From Bartonella sp. ML70XJBT.G (lineage in GTDB: Bacteria; Pseudomonadota; Alphaproteobacteria; Rhizobiales; Rhizobiaceae), in assembly GCF_028618575.1 (NCBI RefSeq), contig NZ_JAQITA010000004.1, forward strand, positions 62,001 to 126,000: a stretch of DNA of 64,000 bases, written 5' to 3'. Both the position numbers and the translations under genes were made by a program. Below are positions 11,048 through 24,600 of the stretch, in pieces; the first letter of the stretch is position 1, and every line of letters starts with the position of its first letter. Below the pieces are notes generated by a model. The model was not told the origin of the DNA. It ran no database searches and saw only the letters and a list, made by a program, of their open reading frames with translations.

Positions 11048-11312
11048 TTTTATTTCTCTCGTTTTTTCATGAAGTCACGACCTTCATGTAAAACAGAACG
11101 CCACCCAATTACACATTCACGTGCTTTTTTAAAGAAACATTTCTTAAGACACAAAAGCCTATTTCACGAAACCAACCATGAAGGGTATAACGATCAAGCT
11201 ATTAGTACCACCATCTTTATACTTGTGGAGAAGCAAACCGGCACCATCCTTATATTTGCCAATTCCCAATGTTGCGACAACCCTTGCCTTTGAGAGCATT
11301 CATAAGAGGCAT
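11048..11312 (-). pseudogene. Decayed N-terminal fragment of a P4-type tyrosine integrase (copy A)
   Basis: Read on the minus strand from an ATG at 11312 behind a good aaaggag site. The pieces fit the Arm-DNA-binding (DUF4102) start of P4-type integrases in changing frames: MPLMNALK, VVATLGIGKYKDGAG, LLLHKYKDGGT, then after frameshifts EIGFCVLRNVSLKKAREC and WRSVLHEGRDF. The order and spacing match the family pattern 'GKYxDGxGLxLxxxxxGxxxWxxRYxxxGxxREMGLGxxxxVSLxxAR'. Homology stops after about 85 codons, and no catalytic domain follows. At least two frameshifts and several stops make it non-functional. It is flanked upstream by the same leader seen at four other places. Confidence 0.72.
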
Positions 11313-11480
11313 TTTTACTCCTTTCTTGTGTAGTTTTACCCACACGCCAGCCCCGTTTGTGACGTGCAAGCAAGTGATATTAATCGACTAAGAGGATTTG
11401 TGATGAGAAAATTTCTCTCGATTCGGAGTTGTGATCCACGTTGAAAAATGATACTTTATCATTATAAATCAATGTGTTGT
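11048..11480 (-). repeat. Dispersed integrase-derived unit, copy A (leader plus fragment)
   Basis: The fragment together with about 170 bp of upstream leader. The leader shares the tracts ttataaatcaat, gatgagaaaattt and agccccgtttgt with copy C near 49.65-49.82 kb in the same order and at similar spacing. It lies in the gap between mutS and ilvD. Confidence 0.65.
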
Positions 11481-11540
11481 CATCTTACGAAAAAGAGTTA
11501 TAATTCTCTTCATTTTCCATAAATAAGGTTTTTCACACAA

Positions 11541-13379
11541 TCATATGCTACGAACCGCACCCTTAGCAGCAGAAGTTGTCATTGCTGCATAAGCTTTGAG
11601 AGCCTTTGAGACTTTACGCTCACGCTTCTCAATGGGTTGCCAAGCTGCTTTTCCTTTCGCTTCCATTTTAGCACGACGATGCTTTATCTCAGCGTCATCG
11701 ACCAACATATGAATGGTACGATTAGGAATATCAATTTCTATGATATCGCCCTCTTCTACCAAAGCAATTTCTCCTCCCTCTGCAGCCTCTGGTGAGATAT
11801 GTCCTATTGAGAGTCCTGAAGTTCCTCCTGAAAAACGTCCATCCGTTATAAGTGCACAGGCCTTGCCTAATCCTTTCGATTTGAGATAACTTGTTGGATA
11901 GAGCATTTCTTGCATTCCCGGTCCACCGCGTGGCCCTTCATAACGAATTAAAACAATATCACCTGATTGAATTTTATTATTTAAGATTGCTGAAACAGCG
12001 GAATCTTGGCTTTCAAAAATTCTTGCTGAACCTTTAAAAGTTAAAATTGATTGATCCACACCTGCTGTTTTCACAATACAACCATCTCTGGCAATATTCC
12101 CATAAAGAACCGCTAATCCTCCATCTTGCGAATAGGCATGTTCTCTATTACGAATCACACCTTTTTCACGATCAAGATCAAGAGTTTCGTAGCGACAAAA
12201 TTGACTAAACGCTGTTTGTGTTGGAATCCCCCCTGGCGCTGCACGATAAAATTCATGAACGGTTGTTTCAGCTGTCTGTTTTATATCCCAGTGACAAAGA
12301 GCTTCCTTCATCGTTTTTGCATGAACCGTATAAGTAGACGTATCAATCAGTCCGGCAGCATCCAATTCTCCTAAAAGGGCCATAATTCCACCTGCGCGGT
12401 GGACATCTTCCATATGCACATTTGCAACAGAAGGAGCAACCTTACACAAAACAGGAATACGACGTGAAAGTCGATCAATATCCGTCATGGTAAAATCTAC
12501 TTCACCTTCTTGCGCAGCCGCTAAAAGATGTAAAACAGTATTGGTTGATCCTCCCATAGCAATATCTACAGCCATGGCATTTTCAAAAGCCTTGCGTGAG
12601 GCAATCGAACGCGGTAAAATTGTCTCATCTTCTTGTTCATAATAACGTTTGACCAATGTAACAATTTGTCTTCCTGCTTCTTCAAAAAGCATTTGGCGAT
12701 CTCTATGCGTTGCTAATATTGACCCGTTGCCAGGAAGAGAAAGCCCTAATGCTTCGGTTAAACAATTCATAGAATTAGCCGTAAACATTCCTGAACAAGA
12801 ACCACATGTTGGACAAGCAGCACGCTCCATTTCCGCAATTTCTTGTTCTGAATTATGCTCTGAAGCCGCAGCAACCATGGCATCCACCAAATCAACAGTA
12901 AGATTTTGACCTTTCCATTTAATCTTACCTGCTTCCATAGGACCGCCTGAAACAAAAATTGTTGGAATATTCAAGCGTAAAGCAGCCATTAACATACCTG
13001 GCGTTATTTTGTCACAATTGGAAATACAGACAAGTGCATCAGCACAATGGGCGTTGACCATATATTCAACAGAATCAGCAATAATTTCACGTGAAGGCAA
13101 AGAATAGAGCATTCCATCATGCCCCATCGCAATTCCATCATCTACAGCAATAGTATTAAACTCTTTCGCAACACCGCCAGAAATTGCTATCTGTTGTGCT
13201 ACCAACTGTCCAAGATCTTTTAAATGGACATGTCCTGGTACAAATTGTGTAAAAGAATTGGCAATAGCAATGATAGGTTTGCCGAAATCAGTCTCTTTCA
13301 TCCCTGTCGCACGCCAAAGACCGCGAGCCCCTGCCATATTGCGTCCATGAGTCGATATTCTTGAACGGTAAGAAGGCAT
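11541..13379 (-). CDS. ilvD: Dihydroxy-acid dehydratase
   Basis: Dehydrates 2,3-dihydroxy acids to the 2-keto acid precursors of valine, isoleucine and, through ketoisovalerate, leucine and pantothenate. The 612-residue cytosolic Fe-S enzyme carries the cluster cysteines in [12 protein letters not shown] and [17 protein letters not shown]. It also has the IilvD/EDD signature region [15 protein letters not shown] near residue 520. Length and motifs are normal. It stands alone, with gene-free flanks of about 0.2 and 0.5 kb, so it probably has its own promoter. The related Edd enzyme of the Entner-Doudoroff pathway is excluded by the overall IlvD-like N-terminus. Confidence 0.96.
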   Translation of the reverse strand: MPSYRSRISTHGRNMAGARGLWRATGMKETDFGKPIIAIANSFTQFVPGHVHLKDLGQLVAQQIAISGGVAKEFNTIAVDDGIAMGHDGMLYSLPSREIIADSVEYMVNAHCADALVCISNCDKITPGMLMAALRLNIPTIFVSGGPMEAGKIKWKGQNLTVDLVDAMVAAASEHNSEQEIAEMERAACPTCGSCSGMFTANSMNCLTEALGLSLPGNGSILATHRDRQMLFEEAGRQIVTLVKRYYEQEDETILPRSIASRKAFENAMAVDIAMGGSTNTVLHLLAAAQEGEVDFTMTDIDRLSRRIPVLCKVAPSVANVHMEDVHRAGGIMALLGELDAAGLIDTSTYTVHAKTMKEALCHWDIKQTAETTVHEFYRAAPGGIPTQTAFSQFCRYETLDLDREKGVIRNREHAYSQDGGLAVLYGNIARDGCIVKTAGVDQSILTFKGSARIFESQDSAVSAILNNKIQSGDIVLIRYEGPRGGPGMQEMLYPTSYLKSKGLGKACALITDGRFSGGTSGLSIGHISPEAAEGGEIALVEEGDIIEIDIPNRTIHMLVDDAEIKHRRAKMEAKGKAAWQPIEKRERKVSKALKAYAAMTTSAAKGAVRSI

Positions 13380-13857
13380 TATTTTTTCCCCTCAAATAAT
13401 TCCATTTTCTTTGTTTTGCTGCAATCTCCCCTTAAAAACAAGAGCTCGCCTGCGAAAAATAAAAAAAGCCCGTTATTGAGACAATTAAATCACAAAATTG
13501 AAAGCTGCAGCTATTGTTTGTTATCCAAAACATTTTCTGCAAAAATGATCGCTAAAGCTTTTGAAAATCATAAAAGCTATCTTATAAAGAGCTATTGATT
13601 TAAGAAATCATATGAGAACAGACTTTCATTTTCGGTATAGAGATATTTGCGCAAACTATAAAATATCACTCATCTGCTCTTGCGCTTTCATAACAATAAA
13701 TTTCATGAGTATTATCAAAGAAAAGGCATAGAGCGAACTCTTGGAAAGAAGCACTTTATGCAATCATTGAAAATGCTATAGATAAAAATGCGCCCTTCAC
13801 AGCAGATAAATTCTTTTTATAAATATTGATAGCTTATTGAAAAAACTTTTGATCTTT
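13380..13857. other. Spacer between ilvD and tRNA-Ala, no gene seen
   Basis: AT-rich and stop-rich in all frames. It should contain the ilvD promoter on the minus strand, but I cannot pick a convincing -35/-10 pair. No repeat copy is clear here. Confidence 0.5.
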
Positions 13858-13933
<76 letters not shown>

Positions 13934-14061
13934 ATATTAAAGACAGTTATCCCTTAAAAGAAAGGCAAATAACCTGACTGAAATTTTCTAGAACGATAAA
14001 AATCGAAGATCAAGAAAAATTTGTATTCAATGAAAAGAATAACCTTCGTTTCTCTTAACTT

Positions 14062-14442
14062 TTAAGAATCGTCGTCGTTAGAAACACCGCCTCCGAGAAT
14101 ATCGGCAACATCATCATCCTCATCGTCCTCATCGTGGGATAAAAAGGCGTCATCGTCATCACCAAGATCAACATCACCATCCTCCAAATCAGGAAGATCA
14201 TCATCTTTAGAATCGTCACCATCCTCTTCAAGAAGCATAAAAGCAGATTTCTCAAGTGCTGTATCAAGCTCTTCAGTATCAACATCTTCTTCACTATTTG
14301 CTTCAGCTGCTGCAACCTCAAAATAAGAACGTGGATAAGAAATCCCTGTATAAGGTGATACAATAGGGTCGCGATTAAGATCATAAAACTTCTTTCCCGT
14401 TTCTGGATCAACACGCTTAGTTCCAAGATCCTGTTTTGCCAT
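14062..14442 (-). CDS. TIGR02300 / FYDLN-acid family protein
   Basis: A 126-residue protein of unknown function that is conserved in alphaproteobacteria. The N-terminal third is the family signature: MAKQDLGTKR, then the FYDLNRDPIVSPYTG block that gives the family its name. The rest is strikingly acidic, with long Asp/Glu runs between residues 50 and 125. It is transcribed divergently from aroA and lies beside tRNA-Ala, the usual rhizobial position. The ordered basic head plus acidic disordered tail would suit binding a basic partner or metal, but this is only a guess. Confidence 0.9.
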   Translation of the reverse strand: MAKQDLGTKRVDPETGKKFYDLNRDPIVSPYTGISYPRSYFEVAAAEANSEEDVDTEELDTALEKSAFMLLEEDGDDSKDDDLPDLEDGDVDLGDDDDAFLSHDEDDEDDDVADILGGGVSNDDDS

Positions 14443-14611
14443 GAACCGTGCCTCTTTTGCTTAACTATCATTCCATTAAAAAATAAATTTCATGGTGCTT
14501 AATCAAAAAATAATGTCTTTGTCAAAAGATAAATACATCATTCTTCATGGATTTCCTCATGACGCCTCTCAAAGCTTGTGCTAAGGAGGGGATTAATTTC
14601 GTAAAATTTAG

Positions 14612-16605
<1,994 letters not shown>

Positions 16606-16738
16606 AGTTGTAAAGGTGATTTCCGGCCGAGCGCTAATTTTTTTCCTGCATTCAAGGAAAAAGGCGGGAACTTGCCCCATGTTAACACTAACCTAGCGCT
16701 TATACCTTTTACAATGAAGGTATGTATCAGGAGTTCTT

Positions 16739-18439
16739 ATGTCACAATACAATCCCACAACAGCGGATTTCGAAGCCCTTCTTATGGAATCCTTTCAAAC
16801 CAATGATCTTAATGAAGGATCCGTTGTTAAAGGTCGCATTATTGCAATCGAAAAAGACATGGCCATTATTGATGCTGGACTTAAAGTCGAAGGACGTATT
16901 CCACTCAAAGAATTTGGAGCTAAAGGAAAAGACGGTTCCTTACAAGTTGGCGATGAAGTTGAAGTTTACATTGAACGCATCGAAAATGCGATGGGTGAAG
17001 CTGTTCTGTCACGTGAAAAAGCACGGCGTGAAGAAAGCTGGATTCGGTTGGAAGAAAAATTCAATGCTGGTGTACGCGTTGATGGGGTTATCTTTAGCCA
17101 AGTAAAAGGGGGCTTTACGGTCGATCTCGATGGTGCTGTTGCTTTCTTACCCCGCAGCCAAGTTGATATTCGCCCTATCCGTGATGTTTCACCTCTTATG
17201 CACAATTCACAATCCTTTGAAATTTTAAAAATGGATCGTCGTCGTGGTAATATTGTTGTTTCACGCCGTACTGTCTTAGAAGAAAGTCGTGCTGAACAAC
17301 GTTCAGAAATTGTACAAAATCTTGAAGAAAACCAAATTGTTGAAGGTGTGGTTAAAAATATCACTGATTATGGTGCTTTCGTTGATCTTGGTGGAATTGA
17401 TGGGCTCTTACACGTCACAGATATGGCTTGGCGACGCGTTAATCATCCATCAGAAGTTCTCACCATTGGGCAAACAATTAAAGTCCAGATTATTCGCATA
17501 AATCAAGATACACACCGTATCTCTCTTGGCATGAAGCAGCTTGAAAGTGATCCTTGGGAAAGCATCAGTGCGAGATATCCTGTGGGCAAAAAAATTACCG
17601 GTGCTGTTACCAACATTACTGATTATGGTGGTTTCGTTGAAATAGAGCCAGGAATCGAAGGATTGATCCACGTCTCTGAAATGAGTTGGACAAAGAAAAA
17701 TGTTCATCCTGGAAAAATTCTCTCTACATCACAAGAAGTAGAAGTGGTTGTGCTTGAAATTGATCCTTCTAAACGGCGTATTTCTCTTGGCTTAAAACAA
17801 ACATTTGAAAATCCATGGGTCGCTTTTGCCAATAAATTTCCTGTCAATTCACAAATTGAAGGAGAGGTTAAAAATAAAACAGAATTTGGTCTCTTCATTG
17901 GTCTTGAAGGCGATGTTGATGGTATGGTTCATCTCTCTGATCTTGATTGGAATCGCCCTGGTGAACAAGTCATTGATACCTACAATAAAGGAGATATCGT
18001 TAAAGCTGTGGTCCTTGATGTTGACGTTGAAAAAGAACGTATCTCTCTTGGAATTAAGCAACTTTCTAGTGATAAAGTTGGAGAAGCAGCAGCAGCAGGT
18101 GAACTTCGCAAAGGGGCTGTTGTGACATGTGAAGTGATCGCCGTTAATGATAATGATATTGATGTTAAATTAATTGATCATAACCTTGAAACAACTATTC
18201 GCCGTGCTGATCTCGCCCGTGATCGTGATGAACAGCGTCCTGAACGTTTTTCTATTGGTCAAAGAGTTGATGCCCGCATCACCGCATTTGATAAGAAAAC
18301 ACGCAAACTTTCAGTGTCTATCAAAGCTTTAGAAATCGCAGAAGAAAAAGAAGCTGTTGCACAGTACGGTTCTACAGACTCAGGTGCTTCTCTTGGTGAT
18401 ATTCTCGGTGCTGCTTTGAAAAAGCAAGAACAAGATTAA
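16739..18439 (+). CDS. rpsA: 30S ribosomal protein S1
   Basis: Brings mRNA to the 30S subunit through repeated S1 (OB-fold) domains. The 566-residue protein shows six S1 repeats, roughly at residues 32-100, 115-185, 200-270, 285-360, 370-450 and 458-535. The central ones carry the typical NITDYGAFVDLGGIDGLLHVTD pattern (repeats 3 and 4). The start has an aggag site, and an intrinsic terminator follows the stop. The gene follows cmk after 133 bp, a spacer long enough for its own promoter. Confidence 0.97.
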   Translation: MSQYNPTTADFEALLMESFQTNDLNEGSVVKGRIIAIEKDMAIIDAGLKVEGRIPLKEFGAKGKDGSLQVGDEVEVYIERIENAMGEAVLSREKARREESWIRLEEKFNAGVRVDGVIFSQVKGGFTVDLDGAVAFLPRSQVDIRPIRDVSPLMHNSQSFEILKMDRRRGNIVVSRRTVLEESRAEQRSEIVQNLEENQIVEGVVKNITDYGAFVDLGGIDGLLHVTDMAWRRVNHPSEVLTIGQTIKVQIIRINQDTHRISLGMKQLESDPWESISARYPVGKKITGAVTNITDYGGFVEIEPGIEGLIHVSEMSWTKKNVHPGKILSTSQEVEVVVLEIDPSKRRISLGLKQTFENPWVAFANKFPVNSQIEGEVKNKTEFGLFIGLEGDVDGMVHLSDLDWNRPGEQVIDTYNKGDIVKAVVLDVDVEKERISLGIKQLSSDKVGEAAAAGELRKGAVVTCEVIAVNDNDIDVKLIDHNLETTIRRADLARDRDEQRPERFSIGQRVDARITAFDKKTRKLSVSIKALEIAEEKEAVAQYGSTDSGASLGDILGAALKKQEQD

Positions 18440-18473
18440 TGTTCCATTGTTAAAAGAAATTATCTATAATGTG

Positions 18474-18505
18474 AGGTCGCTCATTTTTCGGGCGGCCTTT
18501 TTTAT
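18474..18505 (+). terminator. Intrinsic terminator of rpsA
   Basis: A 9-bp stem (aggtcgctc / gggcggcct, with G-U pairs) with loop atttttc, directly followed by a T run. It ends about 20 bp before the earliest possible start of the next gene. Confidence 0.8.
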
Positions 18506-18666
18506 TTGTTTTAAAAAATTGTTTGCTTATTTCTTCAATTGTATTGTTAAAAATTACAACTATTCTTAAAGAAACAATTTATTTTTTCTTTGAACTGTTC
18601 AGTATTAAAATAAAATGCTTACAGCCTATTAAATATGAAGAAACCACATCATTGAATCGAAATAAT

Positions 18667-21600
18667 ATGGTATTCACAATATCCTGCATAAAGTATCTTT
18701 TTTCTCAACAAACTAAGATTCATCATCTGACTCAAACCAGTGCTCCTCTTCGTTCAACTTATAAATCGCAGGATGAACTTTATAAATTAGGCTATGACAT
18801 AGCTTCTAAAAAAGAAATCCTCCTTCCTGAATATAAGGGAGAAAATAATTTTCACAAAAGGTTGAATGAAAATGCTAAACTTATTCTCCGTGCCTTTCAC
18901 ACCTGTTATATTGCTGCTCGAAACGATGAAACCATGGCGCCATCTGCTCAATGGCTGCTTGATAATCATTATACCATTGACAAAACGATACAACAACTCC
19001 GTCGTAACTTATCTAAGTCTTTCATTAAGCAACTTCCTCTTTATGAACAAAGGGAAGACATACCACGCATTTTTGCGTTAGCTTGGCTTTATATTGCCCA
19101 TACGGACAGTATATTTTCACAAAAAACACTCACGGCTATGATCAATGGGTTTCAAGAAGTTTGTGCTCTCAAAATTGGTGAATTATGGGCTCTTCCTTCT
19201 GTTATACAGATGTTGCTCATCGAAAATGTCCGTCGTCTTGCACTGCGTATTGAACAAACACGCACTATGCGCCAGCTTGCCCATAAAGTTGCTGATAAAA
19301 TTTCCCTCACTGATAATGAAACAAAATTACATACTCTTTTTACTCGTTATACACCATTCACTGTTTATCCAAGCTTTTCAGCCCATTTATTCTATCGTCT
19401 GCGCAGTGCATCTGTGGATTCAACAACCGCATTAAATTGGCTTGAACAGCAATTACAAAACCAAGGCAGTAACCTCGAAATTGCCACAACTGATGAACAT
19501 ATACGCCAAGCAGCAGATGGTGTCACCATGGGCAATATTATCCGTGCACTTAAAGCACTTGGTGATGTTGATTGGGCAGTATGGTTTGAAACTGTTAGTT
19601 CTGTAGACTCTATTTTGCATAAAAATAGTGATTTTTCTAAAATTGATGCTCATTCACGCAATATTTATCGACAAGTGATCGAAAAAATCGCTCGCTTTTC
19701 ACCTCTTAGTGAACAGGAAGTTGCACGAAAAGCGATAGAAATAGCACGTTCTCCTTCTGAAAATACACCTCTGCACTCCTCTGTTGGGTGGTACCTTATT
19801 GGTGATGGACGGCATAGTTTTGAAAAAGCATGTGGCTATACTTCACCTTTGCTTATAAAATGGGCACGGTTTTTCTGCTGTTCAAAGATAAGCATTATTA
19901 CTATTCCTGTTTCTTTTCTCACGCTTATCCTTTTGCTTGCAATCTACGCTCTTTTACAGACATCTGAAACACTCTGGATAACGCTTCTTTTCACTGCTTT
20001 AGCGCTGTTTCCTGCTATGGATGCTGCTTTTGCTTTTTTCAACACTGTTGTTTCATGGATTATTCCCTCAAAACAACTCATTGGTTATGAATATAAAAAG
20101 GGGATTCCGGAACATGCACGCACAATGGTTGCTGTGCCTACTTTAATCACCTCACGCGACTCTATTGATGAGCAAGTGCGCAATCTTGAAGTGCACTACC
20201 TTTCCAATCCCAAAGGCGCCATCCATTTTGCAATCCTCACAGATTGGGTAGATTCTCCCTTAGAGCAAACGCAAGATGATCTTGACTTGCTGTATTACGC
20301 GCAAAAGAGTATCGATAAACTTAATTGTCGTTATCATCGTGATGATATCCCTCTTTTTTTCCTTTTACACCGTCGGCGTCTTTATAATCCCAGCGAAAAA
20401 TGCTGGATGGGATGGGAGCGAAAGCGTGGTAAACTTCATGAACTTAATCTGTTATTAAGAGGTGATAAAAACACCAGCTTTTATCCTCCTAACCCACATC
20501 TTCCCATGGATTGCCGTTTTGTTATGACGTTGGATGCAGATACGCGCCTGCCCCCTGAATGTGTCACAAAACTTGTTGGAAAACTGAACCATCCGCTCAA
20601 CCACCCCACTTTTGATCCTCTCCATGAAAAAATTGTAAAAGGCTATAGCATTTTACAACCCCGTATTACGCCTTCTCTTACCACAGGAAAAGAAACATCC
20701 ATTTTGCAACGGGTTTTTTCTACCAATCGCGGTATTGATCCTTATGTCTTTGCTGTTTCCGATACCTATCAAGATCTTTTAGGAGAAGGAACTTTTATCG
20801 GCAAAGGTCTTTATCATATTGATGCATTTCAGCAAGCACTTAACGGCAAAATCAAAGAAAATACTGTTCTTAGTCATGACCTTTTAGAAGGAGGATATGC
20901 ACGTACCGCATTGGTGAGTGATGTAGAAGTCATTGAGGATTATCCAATAGCTTATAATGTTGATGTTGCGCGTTATCACCGTTGGGTTCGCGGAGATTGG
21001 CAACTCTTGCCTTATCTCTTTTGTCCTCGTCAAATTAGTTCTACGACACGTTGGAAAATACAGGATAATCTGCGCCGTTCTCTCACACCACTGATGTGGC
21101 TCATTGCTGCCTTTGCTGGATGGTCTCTTTTGCCATTAAAGAGTGCAATTATTTGGCAAACATTCTTGTTCTTTAGTCTCTTCATTGCACCAATTTTAAG
21201 TATCTTACAAACGCTTGTTCCATCCAATATTGGTGATTCTTTACGTGGATATTTTCAATTAATTTTCAATAAAACGACCCTAACTGGCGCAAATATATTT
21301 CTTAAAATGACATTTCTTGCTCATTCAGCTTATTTTATGACTGATGCAATTATCCGCACACTTTATCGCATGACGATTTCAAAACAGCACTTGCTTGAAT
21401 GGAAAACCTCTGCTGCAACAAAATCTATTCCCAATAGCCTTCGCTTCTCTATCTTTACAATGTGGCCAGCAACACTTATGGGTATTCTTGCTATAGCACT
21501 TCCTTTCTTTTCCCATAATTTTGCAAGCTTTATTGCCTTACCGTTTGGTCTGACATGGTTTTTTTCACCCTTCATTGCATGGATTGTGAGTCAACCTTCA

Positions 21601-24600
21601 ACATTTCAAGATACTCTTCATAGTTCTTTTGAAGATAAAAAAACACTACGCTCTATTGCACGACAGACATGGCTTTATTATGCAAGTTTTGTCAATGCGC
21701 AAAGCAATTATTTGCCCCCCGATAATTTTCAAGAAGACCCTGAACCTCTGATTGCACAACGCACATCTCCGACCAATATTGGGCTTTATCTTCTTTCTGT
21801 TATTGCTGCGCGTGACTTTGGCTGGATTAGTTGTCAAGAAACCATTACCCGCATTGAATGTACACTACGTTCTCTTGCTAAAATGAAAAAATTTCGTGGA
21901 CATCTTTATAACTGGTATGAAACAGATACACTCAAACCTCTTCTACCAACTTATGTATCAACCGTTGATTCAGGAAATCTTGCTGGCCATTTACTGACCC
22001 TTGCTTCAGCTTTAAGAGAATGGGCGGAAAAACCTCATGTTTTTATTCAAAGTGATCTGGACGGCTTGCGTGATGTTTATGCTCTTTTGGAAGAAACTGT
22101 CAAAGAAATTCCGGATAATCAACCTATTTTACATCCCTTACGTCAACAAATCGAAAAGTACATCAGCAATTTTGATCATTGTATGAGTACTGTCGTAGAA
22201 ACACCAAACACCATCATTTCTCAGCTTACAGACCTATCCTTTATCGCGCATGATCTTATACACTTAATAGATGAACTTCATCAAAAAGTTCAAACGAAAA
22301 AATCTTCTCAAACACTCTCTTGGGCTCAATGTCTTTTAGAAACCTGTAACGCTCACCATCATGATGCTACTGCTGGCTATGACAGTGAAAAATTACGTAA
22401 AACATTGAATAGTTTAGCTGTAGAAGCGCGGCAAATTGCCTTGGATATGAAATTTGACTTTTTAGAACAACCTGAACGTCATCTTTTGTCTATTGGGTAT
22501 CGTGTGCAAGAAAATAAACTCGATGAAAATTGTTATGATTTACTCGCCTCAGAAGCGCGCCTTGCAAGTCTTTTTGCCATCGCAAAAGGCGATATAAAAG
22601 TAAAACATTGGTTTCATCTTGGTCGACTCCTCGTCCCCATTGGTTGGAAAGGTGCATTGTTATCATGGTCTGGCTCCATGTTCGAATATCTCATGCCTTC
22701 CCTTGTTATGCACGAACCTTTGGGATCTCTCCTCGATCAAACCAATCGACTGATTATTCATGATCAAATACAATACGCCTATAAACGTGGAGTCCCTTGG
22801 GGAATTTCAGAAGCAGCATTTAACGCTCGTGATCAGTTAATGAATTACCAATATGCTCATTTTGGTGTTCCAAGCCTCGGACTCCAACGTGGTCTCTCAC
22901 GCAATACCGTTATTGCTCCCTATGCTAGTCTTTTAGCAGCACAATATGTTCCTGACCAAACCGTGACCAATTTAAAACATCTCCGTGATCTTGGAGCTTT
23001 AGGAACATATGGTTATTACGATTCTCTTGATTTCACCCCCTCACGCGTGAAAACAGGAGAAAAATACGCTGTAGTACGCAATTATTATGCGCATCATCAT
23101 GGCATGTCCATTCTTGCTATCGATAATGTTATTTTTCAAGGGCGGATGCGTGATCGCTTTCATAGTGACCCAATCATTGAAGCAATCCAATTTTTATTAC
23201 AGGAAAGAGCACCACATCAAATTCCTATCATTCATAGCAAAGTTATTCATCGCATGCGTAACAATTATCAAGAATTCAACGATGCTCCTTTGCGTATTAT
23301 CAAAAACCCGCTGCTTAAACCACGTGAAACTTTGCTCTTGTCCAATGGTTCCTATTCTACAATGTTGACAGCCAACGGTTCTGGTTACAGTCGTTGGCAT
23401 GATTATGCGATTACACGCTTTATTCCCGATGCAACAGAAGATCAACAAGGAACTTTGTTCTTTCTCCGTGATATAGAGAATGGTCGTTGGTGGTCTGTGA
23501 CTGGTGAGCCAACACGCGTTGTCGGAGAAGATGCAGTCTGCATTTTTACAGATGAAAAAGCTGAATATACAAAAATGGTTGATGGTATCAAATCAACACT
23601 TGAATGTCTTATTACCTCTGAAGGATGTGGTGAAGGCAGACGTCTTCAACTTATTAATACAACAAACAAAGACCGTATCATTGAAGTGACCTCTTATGGT
23701 GAACTCGCCCTCGCAACAATGGATGCAGATCAAGCACATCCTGCTTTCTCGCGGATGTTTATAGAAACAGAAATTGCTAACGGGAGAAGGACAATTTTTG
23801 CTAAGAGGCGCAAACGCTCTCCCCATGATCCTGAAATCCACATTGCCCATTTTGTGACTGGTGATAATATCCAAGAAACAGAAGCTGAAACGGATCGCTT
23901 GCAGTTTATTGGTCGAGGACGATCTATTCATCGACCTGCTGCATTTGACCACAATGCGCATTTTCGCAATAGTCAAGGTTGTGTGCTTGATCCCATTATC
24001 TCACTGCGATGCCGTGTAAAAATTCCAGCACATGAAAAAGTTGAACTGATTTTTTGGACTTTTGCTGCTCATGCAAAAGAAACACTGCACAATTATATTA
24101 AACATTATCGGCAGCCCAATATATTCCAGCAAGAATTTTCAATGGCATGGACACGCTCGCAAGTCTCGCTCTATCAAAGTGGTATCAGCCTTAAAGAAGC
24201 TATTACCTATCAAAAATATGCAACACCACTTATTTATCTTGATCGAACATGGCGTCTTTCTTCAAAAAACTTAGCAAAAAATCTTGGTAAACAATCTGAT
24301 CTTTGGCCAATGTCACTTTCAGGAGACATTCCGCTCTGTCTTCTCAGATTAGATAATGAGGGAGATATCACTGTTCTACGTGAACTTCTCAAAGCACATG
24401 AATATTGGCGTATGCGTGGACTTATTGTTGATCTTGTCATTCTTAATGAACAAGCATTTTCCTACATACAAAATACACAACATGCTATTGAATGGGTATG
24501 CGAATCCTATCGCCATCACATTCATGATACAGATGAACGCCAACATATTTTCACTCTTCGGCGTGATCAAATGAATGAACAGAGTTTTCAAACTCTTCTT

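Noticed and set aside
11024-11293. Plus-strand frame of 89 codons after mutS
   Set aside because: It is the reverse side of the decayed integrase fragment, whose minus-strand reading matches the family far better.
14055-14471. 138-codon frame overlapping the FYDLN gene
   Set aside because: Shadow in another frame of the acidic repeat-like codons; gives a leucine/methionine-rich nonsense protein.
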